58,492 nt of DNA, taken from contig JAVBQJ010000086.1 of the NCBI GenBank assembly GCA_031549115.1, positions 1 through 58,492 on the forward strand, written 5' to 3'. The notes under the pieces were generated by a model that made no database searches, had not been told where the DNA came from, and saw only the letters and a program-made list of their open reading frames with translations. Shown piece after piece: positions 9,301 to 17,369 of the stretch. Each line of letters opens with the position of its first letter. Position 1 is the first letter of the stretch. Origin of the DNA: JAVBQJ01 sp031549115 (GTDB taxonomy: Bacteria > Verrucomicrobiota > Lentisphaeria > Victivallales > Victivallaceae). The position numbers were made by a program, and so were the translations under genes.

Positions 9301-9513
9301 TCGTGGATCGACCGGAGCGACGACACGCCCTACCGGAATCCCTGGAACAGCACCCGCAACAAATACACCATGGAGCCCAATAACTGCATCGGCAACTCCG
9401 CCGCGCCCTTCCCGGTCGCACCGGGCGAGTCGGTCACGTTCACCAACACATTGACCATCGTCAAAGCCGCCGACGCCGCGGAATTCGTCCGGCAATTGGA
9501 GACCGCGCCATGA
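6400..9513 (+). CDS. large secreted DUF4091-type glycoside-hydrolase-like protein
   Basis: 1037 residues. The ATG at 6400 is chosen because it has AGGAG at 6387-6391 and begins a Sec signal peptide (MKQLLFAGIVCAVFQ, Ala-Asn-Gly-Ala cleavage region); the frame stays open to 6310 upstream without such a site. The N-terminal sandwich and a TIM-barrel-like middle carry the DUF4091 signature (LFIGSMRLDLLTEYREDFEYFELL). The last third (from YRLRNGVLTLELI) resembles a galactose-mutarotase-like beta-sandwich. Likely a glycosidase or glycan-binding enzyme outside the cytoplasm. The stop overlaps the next start (ATGA), so the two are translationally coupled, and the next protein is a shorter paralogue. 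Confidence 0.75.
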   Translation: MKQLLFAGIVCAVFQICPANGAYRTGWLDNLQNLPQHSSADGRAFPVRLSAAANETEHFQLLVRPEPADTGLAGVTLFFNDLRDEAGNFIPAENISWRLEYYHTLNVPSEGMDKTPMGLAGQSGKAQERWPDALLRVHSFDIAPGDIQALWCQVRVPAQQPPGIYRTTASLIPADAERTIIPIEVQVYDFHLPERLAFVNMSDPQVMDGLDRLARGSQAWVNLLFKRRLWLLDHGISGGYLQSEQMRTDDWMPLQHWPAAKEHESILTHRQNRTYALTFDADDFIDPVRAARVKQSVDFVRGEKWDQNLTFIYRPDDEPPADRYPVIRAACDQAHRTDPGIRTLLACYDIAPGLYGAIDIWCPSLGNVRDSWEAKFRERQAAGEDIWFYGNDFTFPVDVGAVHHRVPGMMAAKLNMRGQYIFGVNWWIGPDGEVDPFDDITGGANTWNGGSYLVYPNYKFPDQELFIGSMRLDLLTEYREDFEYFELLRARLDAALEQLGAAERPEFRYAADNRAWELAHTLVRGVNDYETDTDKWFALRHAVAEEIIAVPTVPVAVFNSALRSGESGDVADTELHLAIESGSTVLCNDEQLTPAQSLPQADIYAVTLPLAIGANRFDFSIRKGDAVKNVTKVYTLQPDPEVRSAIARQLEQAREVGVALPSAMAPSAADFVAGRQWTAAEKAELTRALETLNQQIYQRLLEQARASALPPEYQEKFLASAADAATRGQWQTAIGELRNLLAVTAIGACRIEPVVVGDYPGYRLRNGVLTLELIRPGARIISLDYNQIPLFFHGFIRPLDIGDGAYRDIGGLEEVIGSFMDYKLTMGTWDYRIAKATADEIVLDATILYDCKIAGRVELRRRLRLEAERSDFTLEYTLTNRSGKAAEIYFRSHYEPAIGANAENRGGDPVGDRLFVAGRAEPAFAYTMTGARHEDFQTELTAQGCGVYDPDEQLGLIFRSDRLNQLYSWIDRSDDTPYRNPWNSTRNKYTMEPNNCIGNSAAPFPVAPGESVTFTNTLTIVKAADAAEFVRQLETAP

Positions 9514-11360
9514 AACCGTACCTGATTTTGCTCGCGCTGAGCATCCTGTCCATTGCCGCCATGGCGGAGATCGCGGCGCTCGGCGACAACCATTTCCTGC
9601 TCTCCGGCGCGCTGCCGGAAGCGGTGCGCTACAAGGTGAAAATCGAAACCGCCCGCGGCGGCATCGTCCGCGAATACGAACGCACCGGCCGCCACTATGA
9701 GGTGGTCTACAACGGCACCGACAGCTTCGGCAAACCGCTGAAGAAAGGCACCTTCGACTGCTACATCGAATACGTTCCGGCGTCCGGAACAGCGCAGCGC
9801 GAAAAAATCGGCACCATCGCCATTGCGCCGCCCGAAACGGAAAACATCCTCGCCTATATCGAGCACCCGCTGGTGAAGATCCGCCGCCATGCCGATACCC
9901 GCGACGCCTCCGGCTGGGCCGGAGCGCCGCAACTGCGAATCAAGGCGGCCGCCAACGAATACATTTCGTTCCAGGTGGTGCTGGCGGCGCGGCAAAGTCC
10001 GTTTTCGGTCACAGCGCTCCGGCTCCCGCCGCTGCGCAACGAACGGGGCGACCAGCTCGCCCTCGGCCTGAGCATCTACGCCGAGCACTATTTGCAGGTG
10101 AACAAACCGACCTGGCCGATGCATGATTATCAGGAGCGCTATTCGCACGACCGGGGGATTTTCGACGCCATGGAGCTGGAGGTGCCGCACCGGTATTACC
10201 CCGACGCCCTGATTCCGTTGAAGCTCCCCCTCGCAATCATGCCACCGGCGGCCGAAAACATCACTCCGCTCTGGTGTGACGCCGTCATCCCCAAGGGCAC
10301 CAAACCCGGCATCTATCGCGGCAGCCTGGAAGTGGATACCGACGCGCGCACATTCACCTTTCCGGTTGAAGTGGAGGTTTTCGCGTTCGAGCTCGGCGAT
10401 ACGGCGCTGCCGTCGCTGTTTCCATTGCGCACCCGCGAAGGCACCGAGGCCGAACGCGACGAACACTTCCAATTCCTGCTTTCCCGCCGCATGGTCGGTT
10501 CGCTGCCCCGCGAATTGACCGCGCCGGGGATGGAAAAGATCGCCAACGACCCGCGCGTCCCCTGCTTCCATCCGTTCGAGCGCACCAACAAGATCGAAGC
10601 GCTCGCGCCGATCATCGAAGCCGGAAAGCGCGGCGGCTGGCTGGACAAGCTGTATATCTACACCTACGACGAGCCGTCGCGCGAAGAATTGCCGCATCTG
10701 CTCGAATTCAGCTCTCAACTCAAAAAATTGGCGCCCGGGGTGCCGCTCTTGATCACCTTTTGCGTCGGCGATCCCTACCCGCAGTCGCTGATCGGCGCCA
10801 TCGGCATCTGGTGTCCGCACTATTCGCTGACCGGGAAGGATTTTCCGGCGGCGCAAAAGGGCGGCAAGCGCTGGTGGTACATCAATCCGTTGCTGCTGCT
10901 CGATTACCCGGCGGGAGCGCCGCGCGCCGCGCTGTGGAAGCAGGCCAATTACGGCATCGAAGGGCTGCTGCTCTGGGATGCGCACTGCTATTCACGCTTT
11001 CCCGATCCGTATAACGACGCCGACAACAGCTGGGGCGAAGGCGTCGGCAACGGCTTGATCGTCTACCCCGGAGCGCCCGTGGGTGTGGACGGGTTGGTCT
11101 CTTCGATCCGGCTGGAAACTCTGCGCGACGCAATCGAAGACTACTTCTATCTCGCCAGACTCGAACAACTCACCATCGAGCTGGCGCGGCGGCGGGGAGC
11201 AACTCCCGCTGAAGCGGCGGCGCAGGGGCGCGCCGCGGTCGAAGCCTTCAGCGCCGCGATGATCGAGCCGCTGGAAATCACCGTTATCGGCATTGAAAGC
11301 AACCGCGAAAAGCTCGCCCGCGCCATCGAACAATTGCAATCGCAACTCACGTCGGAGTAA
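9510..11360 (+). CDS. secreted DUF4091-type glycoside-hydrolase-like protein
   Basis: 616 residues with a signal peptide (MKPYLILLALSILSIAAMAE). After an N-terminal beta domain comes the same architecture as the preceding protein: YYPDALIPL, a TIM-barrel-like centre with YIYTYDEPSRE, and the DUF4091 hallmark SSIRLETLRDAIEDYFYL. The DEPS segment is a plausible acidic active-site region by analogy with related families. It lacks the mutarotase-like C-terminal domain of its neighbour. It overlaps the previous gene by four bases and is followed after five bases by the LamG gene. The substrate is not predictable. Confidence 0.75.
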   Translation: MKPYLILLALSILSIAAMAEIAALGDNHFLLSGALPEAVRYKVKIETARGGIVREYERTGRHYEVVYNGTDSFGKPLKKGTFDCYIEYVPASGTAQREKIGTIAIAPPETENILAYIEHPLVKIRRHADTRDASGWAGAPQLRIKAAANEYISFQVVLAARQSPFSVTALRLPPLRNERGDQLALGLSIYAEHYLQVNKPTWPMHDYQERYSHDRGIFDAMELEVPHRYYPDALIPLKLPLAIMPPAAENITPLWCDAVIPKGTKPGIYRGSLEVDTDARTFTFPVEVEVFAFELGDTALPSLFPLRTREGTEAERDEHFQFLLSRRMVGSLPRELTAPGMEKIANDPRVPCFHPFERTNKIEALAPIIEAGKRGGWLDKLYIYTYDEPSREELPHLLEFSSQLKKLAPGVPLLITFCVGDPYPQSLIGAIGIWCPHYSLTGKDFPAAQKGGKRWWYINPLLLLDYPAGAPRAALWKQANYGIEGLLLWDAHCYSRFPDPYNDADNSWGEGVGNGLIVYPGAPVGVDGLVSSIRLETLRDAIEDYFYLARLEQLTIELARRRGATPAEAAAQGRAAVEAFSAAMIEPLEITVIGIESNREKLARAIEQLQSQLTSE

Positions 11361-11365
11361 TACCA

Positions 11366-12340
11366 ATGAAAGCAAGCATCCTGTCCATCCTGACCCTTTT
11401 TGCCGTCGCCGCCCAGGCGGAAAGTACGGCCCCCACGCTGAAAAGCACCCGCGGCATTACCTACACCGACGGCATGTTCGACCAGGCGGTGAGCGCCGGC
11501 CACAGCGTCAAACGCCAGCAGCTGTCCGCCCGGATGGTCGGCGACAAGGGCGCGCTGTTTTTCCCGGCCCCCTACCGCCAATACGACGGGGAAGCGCTCA
11601 AAGCGCTGCCGAATTACCTGCGGATTTACAAGGAGGACGCCGACGGCATGACGGTCGACGATACCGCGGCCTGGCAGATCGATACCGGCAACCGCCTGAG
11701 CTGCGCGGCGGCCGACTTCGACCGGAGCGCCACCTATTACGCCGATTATCTGGTGTTCGATTACCTGGAGGCGAACCTGAGCGAACTCAATATCGACATG
11801 AAGCGCGGCACGGTGGAGTTCTTCGCCGCCACCGAATGGGATTACCCGCAGGCACCGGGCGAAATCATCGGTCTCTTCGCATTGATCGGGGTGAGCCCGG
11901 ACAACGAAAACATTCGTCTTCACATGGAACGGCGCGGCGCCTACTGGGCGTATAAGGCGGTTTTCGGCAGTACGCTCAAGGTTGACGCCAATGTCGGCGC
12001 CGTCGATGTGCTCAAAGCGGGCGAATTCCACCACTACGCCGTCACCTGGGACGAAAAGGAATACCGCTTCTACCAGGACGGCGTGCTGCGCACCGCAGGC
12101 GTCCAGCCGGCGATCAGCGCCAAACTCAAGACGTTGGTCATCGGTTCCCTGCCGGACACGCCGCCGAACTTCTACGGCTGCCGCTTCTGGGGCTGGGTCG
12201 ATGAATTCCGCCTCTCCAAAACCGTGCGCAGCGCGCAGGAAATCGAAGACGCGGCGCAGGGGCTGGAGCCGTACCGGGCCGATGCCGACACCGTGGCGCT
12301 CTACCGCTTCGACGCCGACACGAACCCCGCCATCGAGTGA
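11366..12340 (+). CDS. secreted LamG/concanavalin-A-like domain protein
   Basis: 324 residues with a signal peptide (MKASILSILTLFAVAAQAE). The core is a LamG-like jelly roll: RGTVEFFAATEWDYP, HHYAVTWDEKEYRFYQDGVL and WGWVDEFRLSKTVRSAQEI are the usual strands, the last being the classic end of the fold. It probably binds a glycan for the neighbouring enzymes, though no catalytic residues can be recognised. It follows the DUF4091 gene by five bases and its stop region overlaps a possible GTG start of the GH32-like gene. Confidence 0.75.
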   Translation: MKASILSILTLFAVAAQAESTAPTLKSTRGITYTDGMFDQAVSAGHSVKRQQLSARMVGDKGALFFPAPYRQYDGEALKALPNYLRIYKEDADGMTVDDTAAWQIDTGNRLSCAAADFDRSATYYADYLVFDYLEANLSELNIDMKRGTVEFFAATEWDYPQAPGEIIGLFALIGVSPDNENIRLHMERRGAYWAYKAVFGSTLKVDANVGAVDVLKAGEFHHYAVTWDEKEYRFYQDGVLRTAGVQPAISAKLKTLVIGSLPDTPPNFYGCRFWGWVDEFRLSKTVRSAQEIEDAAQGLEPYRADADTVALYRFDADTNPAIE

Positions 12341-12351
12341 GCCTGGCCGCC

Positions 12352-13512
12352 ATGAAACGACCCGAATACTTTTTCTCGCCGCCACGGGGATTCATGAATG
12401 ATCCGATCCCCTTTTATCACGCGGGGCAACTGCATCTGTTTTACCAGGCCACACTGGACGCGGCGGCGTGGAGCCGTAAATTCTACGGACACAGCGTCAG
12501 CCGCGACGGATGGCACTTCGAAACGCGCCCGGACGCCCTGACGCCGGGATCGCCCTGCGACGCGCTGCATTGCTACACCGGCAGCGTCATTGCGGGCGGC
12601 GACGGCAACTTTTACTGCTTCTATACCGGGGTCAACGCCGACGGGCAGAATATCGCGCTGGCGGTGAGCTCCGACCTCGATCGCTGGCACAAGAGCGCGG
12701 ACAATCCGCAGTTGACCGCCCCCGCCGGTTACGATACGGCGAACTTCCGCGACCCCTGCGTGTACCGCGAAAACGGCGTATTCCGGATGTTGGCGGGAGC
12801 GCGCAACCTGCAGGGCGGCAGCGAAATCCTGCGCTATTCGTCGCCCGACCTGAAGCAATGGCACCCGGAGGGGGTGTTTTATCGCGACGCGGCGAATTCG
12901 GAGTTTTTCGAATGCCCGGATTATTTCGAACTCGACGGCAAAAAAATCCTGCTGTTTTCGCGCAACGGCCGCACCTTCATCGCCGCCGGGCAGGAAATCG
13001 ACGACCGCTTCGTCCCGGAAAAAATCCAAAGCGTCGAAGCCGGAGGCCGAAGCTTTTACGCCGGCAAAAGCTATGCCGACGACGCCGGACGCCGCTTCCT
13101 GATCGGCTGGATTCCGGCGGTATGGAGCCCCGAAGTACAACAGGAAGCCGGCTGGGGCAGCCTGCAAAGTGTGCCGCTGGAATTGCGTTACCGGGACGGC
13201 GGATTCCGCTTCACCCCGCTGCTGCCGCCGGAGCTGCCGCTTTGCCTGGCAGGAAACCTCGCCGCGGATTCAGCCCCCATACAGCTGCACCTCTCCGGCA
13301 ACCGGGGGAGGATCACGCTGGCCCCCGGATTTCTGGAGGTAAAAGTGGACGAATCCCATTATCACCGGCCCTTTGTCACACCCCGCGATTTCTCCCGTGT
13401 GCACGGTGATTTTTCCGGGGCATACACGTTGCGCGTCACCTGCGACCGGAATATAGTATTGGTCGACTGGAACCATGAAATCATCTGGATCGAACCCATT
13501 TGGAGCGAATGA
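12352..13512 (+). CDS. GH32-family beta-fructosidase-like enzyme
   Basis: About 386 residues, a five-bladed propeller of clan GH-J. All three acidic signatures are present: FMNDPIPFYHAG (the NDP nucleophile block), FRDPCVY (RDP) and FFECPDYFEL (EC acid/base). There is no signal peptide, so the enzyme is probably cytoplasmic, acting on an imported fructose-containing or other oligosaccharide. An in-frame GTG at 12337 overlaps the previous stop, but the ATG at 12352 starts the normal family N-terminus. Neither has a clear ribosome site, so translation may be coupled. The C-terminal beta-sandwich of typical GH32 enzymes is short here. Confidence 0.75.
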   Translation: MKRPEYFFSPPRGFMNDPIPFYHAGQLHLFYQATLDAAAWSRKFYGHSVSRDGWHFETRPDALTPGSPCDALHCYTGSVIAGGDGNFYCFYTGVNADGQNIALAVSSDLDRWHKSADNPQLTAPAGYDTANFRDPCVYRENGVFRMLAGARNLQGGSEILRYSSPDLKQWHPEGVFYRDAANSEFFECPDYFELDGKKILLFSRNGRTFIAAGQEIDDRFVPEKIQSVEAGGRSFYAGKSYADDAGRRFLIGWIPAVWSPEVQQEAGWGSLQSVPLELRYRDGGFRFTPLLPPELPLCLAGNLAADSAPIQLHLSGNRGRITLAPGFLEVKVDESHYHRPFVTPRDFSRVHGDFSGAYTLRVTCDRNIVLVDWNHEIIWIEPIWSE

Positions 13513-13518
13513 AAAACC

Positions 13519-15120
13519 ATGTCTGTCACCGGAGAAAAACTCTTCACGCAAATGCAGCCGGATATGCCGGTGCTGTTCGTCAACCCGTTAATCGTTTCCA
13601 GCGCCCGCCGCATCCCCTACTCCCGTAAGAACGGGCGCGCCCGCGCCATGTACGGCTTCGACGGCGAAGCCTTCGGCATGTTCACCGCCAAAATGCCGAC
13701 CTCCAACCTCGGCTTCCGGATCGTGCAACCAACGCTGCAGCCGTTCGGCTTCACGCTGGACGCGCCATTCGAGCAACCGCTCGAGGGCGGCGACTACCAC
13801 ACCGTGATCTATCACGAAGGCAAATACAAAATGTGGTACGAGATGATGTCCAGTACGACCCGCGAAGACGACGATACGGTGATGATGTATGCCGAATCCG
13901 ACGACGGCGTCAACTGGACCCGGATCTGCGGTGACTTCACCGACAACCCCGCCTGGCACGGGAGCAATGCCGTCTATCCGTCCGGCGGCGAGGAATTTTT
14001 CTCCGGCGGCATCGTCTTCCTCGACCCTTGCGACCGCGAATTCCCGTACAAGATATCCTACCTGTCGCGTGACCACAGCGTCACCCATCCCCGGCTCGCC
14101 TATCTGTGGGGCTGCCGCGACAGCAACGTCAACCGCAATACCCACAACTGCCTGCGGCTGGCCAAGTCGCGCGACGGGCTGCATTGGCAGCCGGTGCCGA
14201 AGCCGTTCATGGCCAATATATTCCCCGACGCCGAAAATACCATCTACTACCACGCCCGGCTGGAAAAATACCTGGTTTTCCTGCGCACCCGGGTGTTTTA
14301 CGCCCGCGCCTTCGCCCACTTTCAGACCGCCGATCTGCGCGACCTGCCGGCCGACGCCTACAACGCGCGGATTTTTTCCGAAGACCCCGCCTACGACATC
14401 GAGGGCTTCAATTACATGCCCTATTGCCATAACGACGCGGTTCACCTCGGCTTCGCCATTGATCACGATTACCGCTACGACAGCTTCTTCCCGCAGGCGC
14501 TCTACACTTCGCTCAACGGTGTTCAGTGGTCGCGCATCGCCAGCGAGGGCGACGGACTGATGCGCCCCGACCGCCTCACCGGCGAAATGAATGGATTGGC
14601 CTATCTTTCAAACGGCATGGTTCCGTTCGGCGACGGCGCCCAGGTGGCGGTCCCGGCTTCGTTTCTCCAGGTCGGGCATGATTTCATCGCCCACGCCAGC
14701 GCCAAAACCGAATACCACTGGGCGGTGTGGGAACGCGACCGCATCGGTTATATTTATTGCGCCGACGACCGCGAAGGGGTGTTTTCCACCATCAACTTCG
14801 AAGTCCCCGAGGGCGTCGAGCTCGAACTCAACTTCCACAGCGGCTTCACCGGCGAAATTCAGGTGCAGCTGGCGGATGGCTCCGGCCGCCCCATCGACGG
14901 CTTCCGCTTCGGCGACTGCGACTTCCTGAACGGCAACCAACGCACCGCCCGGGTCAGCTGGCAGGGACGGAGCCGGCTGCCGGAGTTCGCGCAGCGCCAG
15001 AGCGAGATCCGCGAATTCAACAGCGCCATGGAATACGACAAAACCGAAGTCGCCGGGCTGATGTTCCAGTTCCGCCTCCGCAATACCAAACTGTTCGCCA
15101 TGACCTTACGGAAAGCTTGA
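13519..15120 (+). CDS. beta-propeller glycosidase-like protein (GH43/GH-J-like)
   Basis: 533 residues without a signal peptide. Recurrent blades of the form YAESDDGVNW, AKSRDGLHW and YTSLNGVQW indicate a five-bladed propeller like those of GH32/43/68/117-type enzymes. HTVIYHEGKYKMWYEMM is the first blade. A C-terminal beta-sandwich follows (from VEGVELELNF-like strands). I cannot assign a family number. It sits six bases after the GH32-like gene and two bases before the GH63-like gene. Proteins of this type are common and uncharacterised in PVC bacteria. Confidence 0.6.
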   Translation: MSVTGEKLFTQMQPDMPVLFVNPLIVSSARRIPYSRKNGRARAMYGFDGEAFGMFTAKMPTSNLGFRIVQPTLQPFGFTLDAPFEQPLEGGDYHTVIYHEGKYKMWYEMMSSTTREDDDTVMMYAESDDGVNWTRICGDFTDNPAWHGSNAVYPSGGEEFFSGGIVFLDPCDREFPYKISYLSRDHSVTHPRLAYLWGCRDSNVNRNTHNCLRLAKSRDGLHWQPVPKPFMANIFPDAENTIYYHARLEKYLVFLRTRVFYARAFAHFQTADLRDLPADAYNARIFSEDPAYDIEGFNYMPYCHNDAVHLGFAIDHDYRYDSFFPQALYTSLNGVQWSRIASEGDGLMRPDRLTGEMNGLAYLSNGMVPFGDGAQVAVPASFLQVGHDFIAHASAKTEYHWAVWERDRIGYIYCADDREGVFSTINFEVPEGVELELNFHSGFTGEIQVQLADGSGRPIDGFRFGDCDFLNGNQRTARVSWQGRSRLPEFAQRQSEIREFNSAMEYDKTEVAGLMFQFRLRNTKLFAMTLRKA

Positions 15121-15122
15121 AA

Positions 15123-16550
15123 ATGATCAAAATTTATTCATCCGCCCGCCCCCATTGGAGCGAACTTTACGCCGCCGCCTGGGCAATGGCGGAAAGCAAT
15201 CTGGAAATTCCGGCGCAGAAAGGCTGGAAAACGCAGATGTCCTGCATGCCCGGCAGCGGCAAGATCTGGCAGTGGGATTCGTGTTTCATGGCCATCTACG
15301 CCAAGTATTCCAACGGCCGCATCGAGGCCATGAACAACCTCGACAACCTCTATAACATGCAGGCGCCCGACGGGTATATCTCGATGACTTACATCATCGA
15401 AGAGGAGCGCGAAGCCTACGGCCGCCGCATCAACCCGCCGCTCTTCGCGTATGTGGAGTGGAAGCATTACCTCTACACCAATGACCGCGCCCGCCTGGAA
15501 CGGGTCTATGCGCCGCTGGTCAAATACTTCGACTGGATCGACGCCAACCGCCGCCGCGGCGACGGCACCTACTTCTTCGAAGACCCCGGTTCAACCGGCA
15601 TGGACAACTCGCCGCGCGGCGCCTTTCAGGCTCACGATCTGGCCGGCAGCGACATCTGTTACGTGGATCTGCTGTGCCAGCAGGCGCTGAGCGCCGGGTA
15701 TTTGAGCAGAATCGCCGCCGCCATCGGCGAACATCAGGATGCCGCCCGTTTCGACCACCGCGTCGCGGAGCTGCGGCAACTGCTCAACGCCCACCACTGG
15801 AGCGACAACAGCGGCTTTTTCCACGATTCCTTCGTGCGCGGCGGCTATTATATCGACAAAAATCTCCATCACTGCCGTATTGCCAACCAGACCATCGCCG
15901 GCTTCTGGCCGCTCCTGGCCGGATTGGCATCGCCCCGGCAGGCGGAAAGCCTGGTGCGCCACCTCTCCGATCCGGCCAAGTTCAACACCCCCTACCCGGT
16001 TCCCTCGGTATCCGCCGACGACCCCAATTACGACCCGCAGGGGCTCTATTGGCTCGGCGGCGTCTGGCCGCCGACCAACTATATGGTGATCGAGGGGCTC
16101 AAACGTTACCAGTACCGCGCCCTCGCCCGGGAAATCGCCATCCGCCACATCGAGCAGATCCACCAGGTCTGGGCCCAGGATCCGCAGCATACCATCTGGG
16201 AGGCGTATTCGCCGCAGTTCGCCCGGCCGTCGACCAACGAAGACTGCGTGCCGGTCCGCCCGAACTTCGTCGGCTGGGGCGCGCTCGGCCCCATCGCGAT
16301 GTGGATCGAGACCGTCTTCGGCGTCGAAGTCGACGCGCCGCACAATACCATCGCCTGGCATCCGGACGCCGATGGCGGCGTGCAATCGCTGGAGGGGCTG
16401 CGCCTGGGCGAAACCGGCGTCGACCTGGCATTCGACGGGCAACGGACGCTGCAAGTCACGAGTAGTGCCGCGTTTTCGCTGCAACTGCACCATAACGGCA
16501 AAAGTATGGAATTCCAAATCAATTCCGGAACCGACACATTCCGTTTATAA
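15123..16550 (+). CDS. GH63/GH37-like (alpha/alpha)6 glycosidase
   Basis: 475 residues. The frame is open far upstream, but ATG at 15123, two bases after the previous stop, begins the recognisable fold. KIWQWDSCFMAIY, YWLGGVWPPTNYMVIEGL and TIWEAYSPQF match the trehalase/mannosylglycerate-hydrolase/GH63 C-terminal toroid, where the Asp of WDS and the Glu of WEAYSP are the expected acid and base. There is no signal peptide, so it is likely cytoplasmic. It may cleave an alpha-linked disaccharide after import by the MFS protein encoded two genes downstream. Confidence 0.7.
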   Translation: MIKIYSSARPHWSELYAAAWAMAESNLEIPAQKGWKTQMSCMPGSGKIWQWDSCFMAIYAKYSNGRIEAMNNLDNLYNMQAPDGYISMTYIIEEEREAYGRRINPPLFAYVEWKHYLYTNDRARLERVYAPLVKYFDWIDANRRRGDGTYFFEDPGSTGMDNSPRGAFQAHDLAGSDICYVDLLCQQALSAGYLSRIAAAIGEHQDAARFDHRVAELRQLLNAHHWSDNSGFFHDSFVRGGYYIDKNLHHCRIANQTIAGFWPLLAGLASPRQAESLVRHLSDPAKFNTPYPVPSVSADDPNYDPQGLYWLGGVWPPTNYMVIEGLKRYQYRALAREIAIRHIEQIHQVWAQDPQHTIWEAYSPQFARPSTNEDCVPVRPNFVGWGALGPIAMWIETVFGVEVDAPHNTIAWHPDADGGVQSLEGLRLGETGVDLAFDGQRTLQVTSSAAFSLQLHHNGKSMEFQINSGTDTFRL

Positions 16551-16572
16551 CCTCTAAGAGGATGCGCAAATC

Positions 16573-17367
16573 ATGAACACCATTCCGATACCCGGCCGGG
16601 TCAACGCCGCCGTCATCGCCGCCGAATACCAGGCGCTGGAGGAAATTCTGCACCACGCCACCTGGCGCGGCTGGGGCGACATCGAGGTCGCCGTCCGCGA
16701 TGGCCGCCTGCGAATGCTGACGATCCGGGCCGGCAACCTCAAAGCCATCCCGCCGCAGATCGCCAGCTTCTCCTGCCTGGAAAAGCTGGATCTGGGATAC
16801 AACGACATCGCCGTCATCGAACACCTGGATGCTCTGGCGAATCTGCGCGAATTGAATCTGATGGCCAATTCGCTGCGGTCGATGCGGGGCATCGAAAACC
16901 TCGCCGCGCTGGAAAAGCTCACGCTGTTTTTCAATCGCATCGAAACCATCGAAGGCCTGGAACGGCTGACCCGGCTCCGGCATCTGGATTTGAATTCCAA
17001 CTGTGTCACGGCGATCGCCAACCTCAACCACCTGACGGAGCTGCGCGGCCTGTATCTGCATGACAACGCGATCCGCCGCATCGAAGGACTCGACGGCCTC
17101 GAGGGGCTCGAAGAGCTGACCTTGTGGTCGCGCTCCCAGCCGTTCCGGTCATTCGTCAAAAAGGAGGATTTCCGCTCCAACGCGATTGAAACGGTGGAAA
17201 ATATCGCCGGCCTGCCGGCGCTGCGGCTGCTCGATCTGACCAACAACCAAGTTGCGGCAATCGCCTGCGAACTGCCGCCACGCCTGGACAAACTGATCTT
17301 AACTCTCAACCCGATTGCCGCCGCGGTTCCGCCGCAGTGGCGTCAGGATCAACGGCTGGAGTTCTGA
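16573..17367 (+). CDS. SDS22-type leucine-rich repeat protein
   Basis: 264 residues with at least seven LRRs of about 22 residues in the SDS22 pattern (LEKLDLGYNDIAVIEHLDAL, LRHLDLNSNCVTAIANLNHL, LRLLDLTNNQVAAIACELP). There is no signal peptide or membrane helix. Such repeats bind proteins; the partner is unknown. Its place inside a carbohydrate operon, 22 bases after the GH63-like gene and two bases before the MFS transporter, is unusual for an LRR protein. AAGAGGA forms the ribosome site. Confidence 0.85.
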   Translation: MNTIPIPGRVNAAVIAAEYQALEEILHHATWRGWGDIEVAVRDGRLRMLTIRAGNLKAIPPQIASFSCLEKLDLGYNDIAVIEHLDALANLRELNLMANSLRSMRGIENLAALEKLTLFFNRIETIEGLERLTRLRHLDLNSNCVTAIANLNHLTELRGLYLHDNAIRRIEGLDGLEGLEELTLWSRSQPFRSFVKKEDFRSNAIETVENIAGLPALRLLDLTNNQVAAIACELPPRLDKLILTLNPIAAAVPPQWRQDQRLEF

Positions 17368-17369
17368 AC

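Noticed and set aside
6409..9495. A very long open frame on the minus strand opposite the large DUF4091 gene
   Set aside because: It is an antisense shadow of high-GC codon bias. The plus strand has a signal peptide, ribosome site and domain signatures, while the minus frame is a low-complexity Arg/Gly/Val-rich sequence with none.
17337..17369. Upstream GTG start for the MFS gene
   Set aside because: It lies inside the LRR coding sequence and adds residues not resembling an MFS N-terminus; the ATG at 17370 gives a normal start.
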